Source: Euleptes europaea (Eukaryota > Chordata > Lepidosauria > Squamata > Sphaerodactylidae). Taken from it: DNA of 64,000 nt. The notes below the pieces were generated by a model. That model was not told where the DNA came from. It searched no databases and saw only the letters and a program-made list of their open reading frames with translations. Shown piece after piece: positions 34,681 to 45,700 of the stretch. Position numbers and translations under genes: made by a program. Every line of letters begins with the position of its first letter. Within the stretch, counting starts at the first letter, position 1. The stretch lies in contig NC_079320.1 in assembly GCF_029931775.1 (NCBI RefSeq), positions 38,800,010 to 38,864,009 on the forward strand, written 5' to 3'.

Positions 34681-35129
34681 CTGGGCCAGGGGTGTCAAAG
34701 ATGTGGCCCGCAGGCTGGATGAGGCCCGCCGAAGGCTTTTATCCGGCCCGCAGAGCCAAGGCAGCCACCCCCGCTCCTCCCCCAACCATTCCCGCTGCAT
34801 GCTCGCCAGCCAACAGTACCAGATCTTGGTGGGGGCTTAGATCACACAATCGCAAGCCAGAAAATGAGCTCTTTTCAGCCAAGAACCTGCAGGTTGTCAT
34901 CGCCCTACCCAGCCTCTGCATTCCCCAGCCCCAGAGCGGACTGAACAGCTAAGTCTGGAGCCCAGGAGAGGAGGAAAGAAATGCTCTTCTTGAGCTTCAA
35001 GCAGGTGAGGCGGCAACACTGCCGCTCCTGGCTGCAAGGGGGCTTGAGAGAGGCAGCAAGAAAAAGGGTCACAGCCACGACTCAATGCAAGATCCTGGTG
35101 GGGCCCGCCTTTTCTGTAGGTTGCTTTTC

Positions 35130-35640
35130 TCTCAAAGCTCCCATCGCATTTGCTTTCCAGCTCTCCTTCCCGCTGCCCCTTTCCTCTCTCCTCGTTTGCT
35201 GTAGCTTGCCTTTCCCTTCTCAAAACAGACTTTGCATTTGCTTTCCAGTTCTCCTTCCAGCTACCCCTTTCCTCTCCCCTCTCTTGCTGTAGCTCGCCTT
35301 TCCCTTCTAAAAACAGGCTTTTCATTTGCTTTCCAGCTCTCCTTCCAGCCACTCTTTTCCTCTTTCCTCTCTTGCTGTAGCTCGCCTTTCCCTCTCCAAA
35401 CAGATTTTGCATTTGCTTTTCAGCTCTCCTTCCAGCCACTCCTTTTCTCTCCCCTCTCTTGCTGTAGCTCGCCTTTCCCTCTCTAAACAGACTTTGCATT
35501 TGCTTTCCAGCTCTCCTTCCAGCCGCTCTTTTCCTCTCTCTTCTCTTGCTGTAGCTCACCTTTCCCTTCTTAAAACAGACTTTGCATTTGCTTTCCAACT
35601 CTCCTTCCAGCCACCCCTTTTCTCTCCTCTCTTGGGGGAA
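35130..35640. repeat. ~88 bp tandem repeat inside the hAT element
   Basis: A unit containing GCATTTGCTTTCCAGCTCTC, CTCTTGCTGTAGCTCGCCTT and AAACAGACTTT repeats about six times at roughly 88 bp spacing. A further diverged unit lies at about 36944-37040, beyond the GC-rich block, so that block may have entered the array later. Confidence 0.9.
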
Positions 35641-35759
35641 TTTTTCATGGAGATTTGCTGCTGTTTCGACGCTGATTTGCTTCGGAGTCAAATTTTGGTT
35701 ATTCACTGCAGATCCGGCTTTTCCCTGATAGAGGTATAAAAGCCGTGTTATGTCAGCGG

Positions 35760-36480
35760 CAAACCAAACCACTTCTGAGCCGTACTTTCCAGTAGAAGCA
35801 CGTTTTGTTGCTCAGATGCCCATGAAAAAATGTTTGCTTCGGTTCCGCTGTCCCTCCCCATGACGTCTCCTTTCTCCTCCCCCAAGAACGGTGATTGGCT
35901 GGGGAAGTTTCGCGCTCGGACAAGAATACCGCCCCTTTTGCTGCCTGCCTGCCTGCCTAGAGTCCTGGCACTTCTCTCCCTCCGTCCCGGAGGCTGGCGG
36001 GCAGGCAGGCGGCATGCCTTCCCCGCCCCTCGCCCGGGATGGGCCTTGTAGCTGGGCCCACACCTCCAAGCCCAGGGGGATGTCGGATGGACGGCTCCAG
36101 GGGAAGACCGGCGGGGACACACCATGTGCTCCTCGCGCGCTGGGGGTGGTGGTGGTGGCAGCTCGGTCTAGGGCAGCTGGACCCGTGGGGGGGATGTTCA
36201 AGGGAAGGTGCTGTTGGCCCCTCTACCCCAGCGGGGAGGGGGGATTTTTGAGAAATTGGATGGGGAAAATGTGCATCCTGAGAGCGGAAAACCCAAGGCA
36301 AAACTCCCTCCCATCACTCTTCTGAAGAGGGGCGACCAGCCTGCTCTGGGTCTCCCTCCTCTCTCTCGATGCACTGTGGCCAGATCATGGCCGGCGCGCA
36401 AGCCAGGGGCCTTCTTTCCTCTCCCCCCCACCGCCATTCCCACTTTCAGCTAAACACTTCTCTGGGCACATGGATGCAAT
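35760..36480. other. GC-rich CpG-containing block inside the hAT element
   Basis: This block has a CpG-rich, promoter-like composition, including CATGACGTCTCC (a CRE-like TGACGT word), GTGATTGGCTGGG (an inverted CCAAT) and a CCTG tetramer run. Bases 36244-36285 resemble the arms of the palindrome at 48856-49016. It could be captured host promoter DNA; that is inference. Confidence 0.4.
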
Positions 36481-37452
36481 TCCTGCCCCCCCCCAATCCT
36501 GTCTATCATTAAAGGGCAATGGGTTCCACACCTATAGAAAATAGAGGGAAGCTTTGAGGAAAGCGCTGCCTTGCCCCCCCCTCCCCAAATTTGGATTCTG
36601 ACTGTTCCAAAAGCAGAACAGAGCAAGGGTGGAAGAAAAATGGAGGAGACCAGAGGGACTGGTGCTTGTTTTTTGCACTGGGGCTGGTAAACTGCACGAG
36701 GTAATCTGCTGGGCAGAGTTGGGGCGGAGCTGGGGGCAGGCATAAACAATGAGCCTGTTGGAAGGGGAGGCCTCCTGCAAAAGAGGCAGACCAAACCGTT
36801 ATCAAATGCAGCGTGTTTTGTTCCCATAAAAAACCAAAACTACATCGAGATTGACAGGGATAAATCACGGCCATGAAAAAAACATTTAAATCATGGTTTT
36901 TTTTAGTCCGTGGCAAAACAGAAGCAAAATCTACTGCGAAAAATGCCCCTTGCTGTAGCTTGCCTTTACCTTCAAAACAGACTTTGCATTTTCTTTCCAG
37001 CTTTTCTTCCAGTTGTCACTTTCCCCTCCCTTGTTGTAGTCTGCCTCCTCTTTCTCTTGCTCTGAGGGGCTTCTCTCCCTTCCCCTTTCACACAGGAACA
37101 CACTGAAACGAATAGGTTGTTGCTGAAAGAGAGCCAAGGTCTGGAAAGGTACCGGGAAGGAGAAGTGGGTGAACTATGGGGAGAGTTGCAGGATGGCCAC
37201 TTCTGGGACTAACACGGGTTTTGCTACTGGCCCTTGCTCCCCTAGCCATGGGGCAAGTGAGTTTGAAACATCACCATGTCCTCCTGATTGTGCAGGTAGA
37301 AAGCTGCCAGTGCTGTTATTCAGCCTACCTGCCCCTTACCTATTTTTTTAAAAAAAAGAATTGCCTACAAATCCCTCATAAGGAGATGTCTTTATAAAGC
37401 AAGCTTTTGTTTGTGTGCTAAAAACTTTAATACAGGTATCTAGAAAGAGAGG

Positions 37453-37757
37453 TAAAAAAGTAAAGGTAAAGGTCCCCTGTGCAAGCACCGGGTCATTCCT
37501 GACCCATGGGGTGACATCACATCCCAACATTTCCAAGGCAGACTTTGTTTGCGGGGTGGTTTGCCAGTGCCTTCCCCAGTCATCTTCCCTTTACTCCCAG
37601 CAAGCTGGGTACTCATTTTACCAACCTCGGAAGGATGGAAGGCTGAGTCAACCCTGAGCCGGCTACCTGAAACCAACTTCCGTTGGGATCGAACTCAGGT
37701 CATGAGCAGAGCTTTTGACTGCAGTACTGCAGCTTAACACTCTGCACCATGGGGCTC
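37453..37757 (-). repeat. tRNA-derived SINE, nearly full length
   Basis: On the minus strand it starts GAGCCCCATGGTGCAGAGTG (box A like) and continues through GACCTGAGTTCGATCCCAAC (box B like). The left end has a GTAAAGGTAAAGG-type tail, and GAAAGAGAG occurs on both flanks as a probable target duplication. It inserted into the hAT element, so it is younger. Confidence 0.85.
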
Positions 37758-38629
37758 CTATGGAAAGAAAGAGAGATATGTGCAGATAAATTGAGATAAA
37801 TTGAAATTATTGCTTTTTGGAAGCAAAAATGAATGGAATTCTGTGTGTGTTACAGCACTAAATACACACACAAATGGGGTTTTCTAGAAGGCATGGTAAA
37901 TAATACATTTTACAGATGACCTTAATGGGATATGGTAGGTTAGAGCTAGCATGGATCTTTCAAAATAAGGCTTGTTTGGGGAAGGAGTTTTTCAGCTTTT
38001 TCTCCATTTTTGGTTAACCAGCCACCTGCAATAAAAGTGTTTTTTTCAAGTGGCATAGCCCACCAGCCTGCAGGAACAAGACTCTGATCCCTGCCTAGAG
38101 CATCTCAGATAATGTAAAAGTGTAATTATGCATTAACAATTCATGGAAGTCAGCACAATTTATTCTATCATTTAAAAGAGTTGGTGATTATATTTGTATA
38201 TTATATATGTATATATAAAGAAAAATATGTATATAATATACAGGGACATTATGTTGTACTTTTGCCCCACTTCAAAAAATATATAGATCCAGCTCTGCCA
38301 GCTAAGGCAGTCACCCTCCAGTCCAGATCAAATTAAAGAACCAGAAATATAAACTTTATAGAAGACACAGGCAAAGCCAATTAATGATATTATTTTTACT
38401 TTATTTTTTACTTAAAATACAAACATGCTTAAAACAATAACAAAAATAATACAATTAATTGACTTTGCCTGTGTCTTCTATTAAGTTCATATCTCCGGTA
38501 CCCAGCATTACATTTTTTTTGGTGTTTATTTGTTTGATTGATTTGGCACACATGGCCCGGCCCGACCAAGTGATATTTCTGTCATATCCAGCCCTGATAA
38601 CATATGAGTTCGACACCCCTGTTCTAGGC

Positions 38630-38870
38630 TGAGAACTCTTTATTATAAAAATGAAACATTGCAACAAGATGTTCAATTAGTTACTTGAAACTGTCATTTG
38701 GATAAAGTTTCACCTGTTTAGAGTTTGAATCATAACAATTCATTATGGGGGTGGGAGAAACCCATGGAATATGGAAACCTTTCATCTTTATACACTCTTG
38801 TGCAAATAACAGTGAATACCAGACACAAATGGTGTCAGGTGCTCATATGTAGGAAAACATGCTTGCCATG
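38630..38870. other. No feature recognised
   Basis: Spacer between the hAT element and the probable PCDH18 3' end. Confidence 0.35.
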
Positions 38871-39123
38871 AGAGTACAAAAATAAAATTTATTTGTTAAA
38901 TTACACATAAATATAAGGTACAAATGTATTTTTAAAATACAGTTAAAGATAATCACACTTGCATTGTGTACATATGAAAATACAGGTTTTTTTAATATTC
39001 AACATACACAGACACATTTATGATAAATGCAACTAATTGGCAGTGCCAGTTCTTGTCGTTCTGGGTTTCCTTCCCTCAGTTTTCCATAAATATGGAAAAT
39101 TAATATGCTATGAACAAAACCCT
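38870..39123 (-). other. PCDH18: Probable PCDH18 3' UTR
   Basis: AT-rich sequence follows the stop codon. On the minus strand an AATAAA is read at 38893-38888, about 230 bases past the stop. The real UTR may be longer and use another signal. Confidence 0.45.
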
Positions 39124-39791
39124 CTAGTTCTGCCGGACATCTTGTAGAAGCTTGTTAATTTCTGCCACCAGCTCACTGGCATCCATGAGTTCATGTTTCC
39201 CATCGCTGAGGTGGTTAAGCACATTGTCGAAGTCATCTTCTTCATAATTCTCCGGAATTTCCTCCATGGCGGGCAACCATTTCGAAGATGGCTGAGCCCC
39301 TGCGTGAGTCCCCAAAGTCAGCCCAGTATTGTTTGCAGGGTTTTGGAAATGGGTACTGGCTGCCCATGCTGCTACCCCTTGTGGATAACTTACAGTCTTG
39401 GCAGACAAGTGTCCTTTCCTGCGCTCTAAGGAACTGGGAGGATCCATTTCGTTGCATTCGGTGTAGGCATCTAAGGAAGGAGGCAGTAAGCGCTGGAAAA
39501 CACTGTTCATTTCAGAAAGCAGGGAGGAGGTGCACAAGTCGCCTGCTTCTTCCTCATTCTGGCTATCTTTGCCAAAGGTCGAGAAGCTCTTTTTCTTTTC
39601 GGACAATTCAACAGGCTGAGAATCATCTTCCAGGACCTGCTGCTGCTGGGGCTGGCTTTGCTGGGGCTGAAATTCTTCTCCAGGGATGAACATGTTACTT
39701 CTATAATCAGAAGATGGAGAGGGCAGTGGGGGCATCCAGCACTGGTCAGAGTGTCCCAAGACTCGGCATTCCTCTGTGCATAGCCTCATTG
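39124..39791 (-). CDS. PCDH18: PCDH18 exon 4: distal cytoplasmic tail and stop
   Basis: Encodes [20 protein letters not shown] through to QDVRQN and a TAG. The acceptor is TTCCAG|CA. It contains the conserved FSTFGK motif, the [19 protein letters not shown] block and an acidic [11 protein letters not shown]-like stretch ([17 protein letters not shown]). A glutamine-rich run [11 protein letters not shown] near its start varies between species. Confidence 0.97.
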
Positions 39792-42700
39792 CTGGAATCA
39801 AAAGGAAAGTGAGAGGTTAATGCCCAGTGACTCCCTAATTCAAATGGAGTCTGTATGCCTGCAGTCAGAACATGCCTCTGTTGTGCTTACTATTTTAGTC
39901 TTTCGTATTGTACACCACCATAGAAACAATAAACCTTGTTATACATCATGGACATTATTATTCCCTGCACTGTGCATGGTGTCATCTTAACCTTTACAGA
40001 CCCGTTCAATGTGGGCCCTACTTATCTGGCAGATGATGCACATGGTTTCAACTTACATTTTCTGCCTTGGAATGTAGTGGATGTGTTCAGATCCCTTCCA
40101 CATACTTTCCACAAAAAGGGGGGGCTCACTGCATTACCAGCAATGAGGTGACGTGACTTCCAGCACAACTCAGAAGTGACATCATCACATAGGGGTGACA
40201 TTCGGGCACTCTGGAACAATGCTAGAATGTCGCCTGGCATGATGGTGTCATTTCCACGTCATGCAAGAAGTGAGTTCACAGCAACAGTGTGATACTGTTC
40301 CCCCATCCCATTTCCCCCAGAATTTCTATTGATGCCCCTCTGAGTGATGATGAACTAAGCCATTGTGTGTGTGTGTGGGGGGGGGGTGTCTCCCACTTGT
40401 GGTCTCCCTACTATCTTCACACTGAAAGAACACTTCCTCCCATTTATTTCTTGTGTTAAGGAAGTATCTTTGAGTGTCCACACCCTGTTTGAAATGTGGC
40501 AGGTGGATGTAAGATATAGAGCTTTCTTGAAGGTGGCTCCCCAGTTACAGAAGCCATTGCCCCAAGAGACTTATGAATAAGGTTGCAGGGTCCCTCTTTG
40601 CCACCAGCAGGAGGTTTTTTGGGGCAGAGCCTGTGAAGGCAGGATTTGGGGAGGTGACTTCAATGCCATAGAGACCAACTGCCAAAGCGGCCATTTTCTC
40701 CAGGTGAACTGATCTCTATCAGCCGGAGATCAGTTGTAATAGCAGGAGATCTCCAACTAGTACCTGGAGGTTGGCAACCCTATTTATGAAGCTAACTTAC
40801 ATCTCTACTTTTAGGAATGCAGGCAAAGCCATTCCTTTCTCAGAGGATATTTTGTTTGTTCATAGTCCACCTTTCTCATTTGAACTCAAGGCGGATTACA
40901 CAGAGTGAGTCAATACAATTGGAAGGATGGGGTATTCAATAAACAATACAATATGATTAGGGTTGTAGAACCAATCAGAAATTTAAAAACAAAACTGAAG
41001 CAAAGCACAAGCATAAGTCTTAATATGACACATTAAATTATACAAAATTACATAGCAGGATCCTTGTGTTAGTAAGATCAACACAATAGCAAAGGCCACA
41101 TTCCCTAATAACTTATCTAAGTAACTTTGTAAATCATTTGGTGTAGTTCAACTCTATCACCTGTGTAGAAAAGCTCTCTTTAATCATACAGTTTTGCATA
41201 GGTTGCAGAAAACCAGGAGAGTGGGAACCTTCCTGACCTCCACAGGCAGGCCATTTCATAAGGATGGAGCAACAACGGAGAAGGCACATAAACGGGCAGT
41301 TGTTGATTTTGCCCATTTGCTCTTAACTAAGTCAGCAATGGTCAGCTGAAGATAATGCTGAAGAAATTAAACATATTTATGAAGGATGGATCTGTCATTG
41401 CCTATAGCTAGGGTTACCATCTCTGGGTTGGGAAATACCTGGAGATTTTGGGGGTGGAGACTGAGGAGGCCAGGGTTTGGGCAGGACAGCAAGTTCAGTG
41501 GGGTCTACTGCCAAAGAGTCCACCTTCTAAAACAGCCATTTTCTCCAGGTGAACTGATCACCTGGAAATCAGTTGTAACAGCAGGCAATCTCCAGCCATC
41601 ACCTGGACGTTGGCAACCCTACCTATAGCTAAAAGCAGAGTTCAGAGGCTCAGATGTTTCAAGGCAGATTTACCAGGTGAGAGACAAACAGCAAGGGGAA
41701 GTGAATTGCATCATGTTTTTTTTTGTGAGCTTCCCAGCAGCATCTGCCTGGCCACATCTGGAGACAGAATGCTGAGGTTAGGTGGGCCTTCATCTGCTCC
41801 TGGAAGACAATTCTTGCATTTTTATTCTTGCTATCTAAGTATTTACATGTGGATACACAGGCTTCGTACAGTATCTGCAGAGCATTCTTGGGTTGGGGAT
41901 CTCACTGTAACAGTTTTTTTGTCTATTGATTTAATAACTTTTTTATATATCTCCTCACTAAATCAGAAAGTAAATGGACTTGCTGTTGGTTGCCAGTTCA
42001 ACACAAGATATCCCATATTATTCTGGTGTTGCTTGCTATTTCATTTTTCAGAAAGATTCCAAATAAAAATTAACATTGATTTTTGTATTGGGATTGCAGT
42101 ACCGCTCATTTCATTGACCATACAAATCGTATACATCATATTGCATTCTTTGCATTTAATACTCCTCCAGGTTTGTGCTTGCTTCTGTTCTTCCTTTGCA
42201 GACACTGAGATGGCTAGGCTCCAGTTACTATTACAATAGATGTGGCAAGAAATAGTTGGTTTATTGATGCTACAAAAAGGTTGCATGCGTAAAGAGGTAG
42301 GGTACTTAAAGTGCTGGCTCAGGGGCCATAAAAATATTCAGGCAGTCTAAATATACAAAAAAGTGTGCAGCAAAGGGTATAGTTAAGAGGCACATGCTCA
42401 TTAAGTGTAGGCTTGATCAGTATTGGGTTGCCAACTCTGTGCTGATAAATTCCTGGAGATTTGAGGGTGAAGCCTGAGGAAGACAAAATTTGGGGAGGGG
42501 AAGGACCTCAGCAGGGTTTAATGCCTAGGGTTGCCAACCTCCAGGTACTAGCTGAAGATCTCCCACTATTACAACTGCTCTCATCAGTTCACCTGGAGAA
42601 AATGGTAACTGGACACTATGGCATTGAAGTTCCTCCCCCTCCCCAACCCCACCTCCTCAGGCTCCACCCCAAAAACCTCCTGCTGGTGGTGAAGAGGGAC

Positions 42701-45700
42701 CTGGCAACCCTATTAATGCCGTACAGTCCACCTTCCAAAGCTGCCATTTTGTCATGAAGAACTGGTCTCTGTAGTCTGGAGATCAGATGTAGTTCTGGGA
42801 GATCTCCAGGCCCCACCTAGAGGATGGCAATCCTAGATCAGTGCTAAAGTGGGAGACTTGCTTATTCAATGTGGGAAATAGCATACTGGACTAGATCAGC
42901 TATCAGCTAGATCTAGCAATAACTGATATGTTGACTGCCTGGAAGTCCTATGTAAGCCACCTTGAATTCAATATTGGAAGAAGGCAGAATATTGATGCAA
43001 TAAATGGAAGTCTGATGTAGTTGTTAGAATGCTGGACTAGGACCTGGAAGACCTGGATTCAAATCCCCACTCTTCCATGAAGGTCATTGGATGATCATGG
43101 GCTAATAATTCTCCATCAGCCTGAACTATTTCACAAGGTTGATTTTGGGATAGAATGGGTTGTAAAAACCATGCATGCCACCCTGAGTTCCTTGTAGGGT
43201 TGTCAACCTCCAAGTGGTGCCTGGAGATCTCCCAGAATTACAATTTATCTTCAGATCAGCTGCTTTGAGGGGTGGACGTATGGCATTATATTCCACTGAA
43301 GTCCCTCCCCTGCCCCAAACCCAACCTCCCTAGGCTTCATCCCCAAAATCTCCAGGAATTTCCCAACCCAGAGCTGGCAACCCTAGTTTCTTGAAGGAAT
43401 GGCGACATAAAAATGCATAGGTAGATAAATTATACAAACTCTGGTCAGTCACTGAAAATGCCTCTTGCCACACTTTGTGTGGATGAAACAAAAAAATGTA
43501 GATGTTTAGCTCAGTGTTTTGGAGTAGCTGAAACATGTGCAGAAAGAATCTCAGTACAATATCAGGAATTATGTGGGGGTATAAGCTTATATCAGGTCTA
43601 TAACCTATATTGTTGAATTTAATCATTAAATGAACAACCTGATCCTATGGTGTAGCAAATGACTACTGAACTGGTGTAGCCCTGTTGTATCCTGGGATTT
43701 GTTTCATTGATTTAAAAGAAGTGGGATGGTTTTAGGTCCACCTAAAAAGAAATGGATGGCATCCTAACCTGCCCTACTTCAGTGAGCACTTGTGATAAGT
43801 AATACATTTGGCCTATTGGCTTTCATCATTCAGTGGATACCAGTTTCAGACATTCAGTTCCATGAAGGCTTTACTTTTGAATGCATATTCCAGAGTGAAG
43901 TACTTAAAGCACTGTACATATGGAATCTGTGCATTAAATCTCATTATGATCATAGAGATATACAACAGATTGACATTCAGGTGTTTTTACTATACTACAC
44001 CACACTGTCTGGTCCCATTATGAAGTTTAAGGTACAATAATTATTTGTGGCACTTTACTTGTTTGAGGGAAGATTTCAAAAGCTAGCTTATGGGGATGCA
44101 AGTGATATCAAGAGTTATCATCCAGTTTTGGTCAAGTTTTCAATCCCAGCCTTTACTGTTCCAGAAGTATATCACTTTGGGGGAGGTGCAAGCTGTAGGG
44201 ATTGTTATGAAGGGAAAGGGCAAAGCAAAAAGGCATGAAAGGTAAAGAGTTCATTTTTTCATAATGTGAATTTGCCTCATTGTGACAGTCAGAGAGCAAT
44301 GTAAATCAACTATTCAACTTTCATTGCATTCTTACCTGCAGGAATTCTCCCATCTGTAAGGAAAAGGTCACTGAATCCTTCTCCAAGAAGTCTGTCAATT
44401 GGAGAATCTCTCCCCAAATCATAATCACTGTCTCCTGCTTCACTGTCACCACGACCGCTGTCTTTCAGGCTGAACTTATCCATATCTTGAAGGGCATACC
44501 TGTGATGAAACAGAAGTGACATGTTGATTGCATTATCCTTTATTGGCTCATGTAGCGTATGCTCACAGGTGAAACCACTTTCGACATTGATCTAACTAAA
44601 ACTCTCACCTGTAGCTTCGGGAATATTTGTTTCCTCGAAAACTTGGCCTTGGTTGATACTGGCCTTGATGAAGCATCGAGAGAAGTTGAGAGACCTGCTA
44701 AGGAAAACACAAAAACACTGATTCCAGGAAACAATAACTAAATGCCTCCAAAGAAAATCTACTTATCTTAAATTCTTCACCGCCACCCCCCACCTCCACC
44801 GTTAGTCACTTTTAAAAAAATTAATGGAAACCTAGCCATATTATGATATATTATATTGTGATATAGCAACAGGAGATCATGGGGATCACCTAACCACACT
44901 TCACTGATACCATGCAATCCTGTTTATTGGCCTCAAGATTCAAAATAATTAGTCCTAAAGTCTGATCTCGATCTTGTAAAGCTGAAGTATTTAGATGGGA
45001 ATAGATTGAGTTCCACTAAAACCAACAGGACTAAAAATCAGTTTTCATGAAATAACTTGAGCTGTGGCTCAGGGCCCTAAAACATATTCATTAACATATT
45101 TGCATGTTCAGTAACACAAGCTGTTACAGCATCTGTAGCTACAATTCCACCAAAATATTTCTAATATGCTCCCATTTGTATATGGGAAAACAAATTAAAC
45201 TTGTCTAAATAAAGAGAGATGAATATGTGATTTTAGCATCCTGGGAACATTGATGAATAATGTTCCAAATGAAACAGGATACAAAGATATGTGATTAGCA
45301 ACCCAAAAAAATCAGTAATAAACATCTCTACCATTTAAATGACATCACACTGTCTGTGACTATGAAGAAACTGACTTGCTTTCATGATTCATGTATACAT
45401 GCAGAGCACTGTATCCTAACGGCCACGTCACATATGTTCTTCACAAAGATTACTTTGCATAATCAACAGTGTATAACACATGGCATACAGGTGTGCAACA
45501 TTGTGTGTAGACAAGACATACAAGCTCTGTGGAGTGGCAGCCAATCACAGCCTTCCGGCACATAGAAAAACACACTGAAAATATAGGTACAGGTAACAGC
45601 TGGCACACTAATTTCCAATGCATACTGGAAAGGCAACACATAACATTTGAAGTGGCTGTAGGAGGTCCTTCCATGAATAACAATGTATTTATATGGTACA

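Larger units (their letters stand above)
34687..38621. mobile_element. 3.9 kb hAT-type DNA transposon insertion, no transposase recognised
   Basis: Ends CAGGGGTGTC and GACACCCCTG are perfect 10-bp inverted repeats. The flanks TTCTGGGC (34679-34686) and TTCTAGGC (38622-38629) match 7 of 8, as expected for hAT. Inside are a tandem ~88 bp array, a GC-rich segment (about 35760-36480) and a later SINE. I found no transposase-like ORF, so it is probably non-autonomous. Long open frames over the tandem array reflect its repeat structure. Confidence 0.88.
39792..44335 (-). other. PCDH18: PCDH18 intron 3
   Basis: A 4.5 kb intron holding four hAT-type MITE sites (40578, 41409, 42423 nested, 43195), a LINE 3' fragment (40850-41330) and a SINE-like fragment (43012-43190). 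The stretches 39830-40570, 41640-42415 and 43400-44330 show nothing recognisable beyond short ORFs and a (TG)n tract near 40364. Confidence 0.85.

Noticed and set aside
34897-35772. 291-codon minus-strand frame with Lys/Glu/Arg repeats
   Set aside because: It reads straight through the ~88 bp tandem array of the hAT element; the periodic peptide is a by-product of the DNA repeat.
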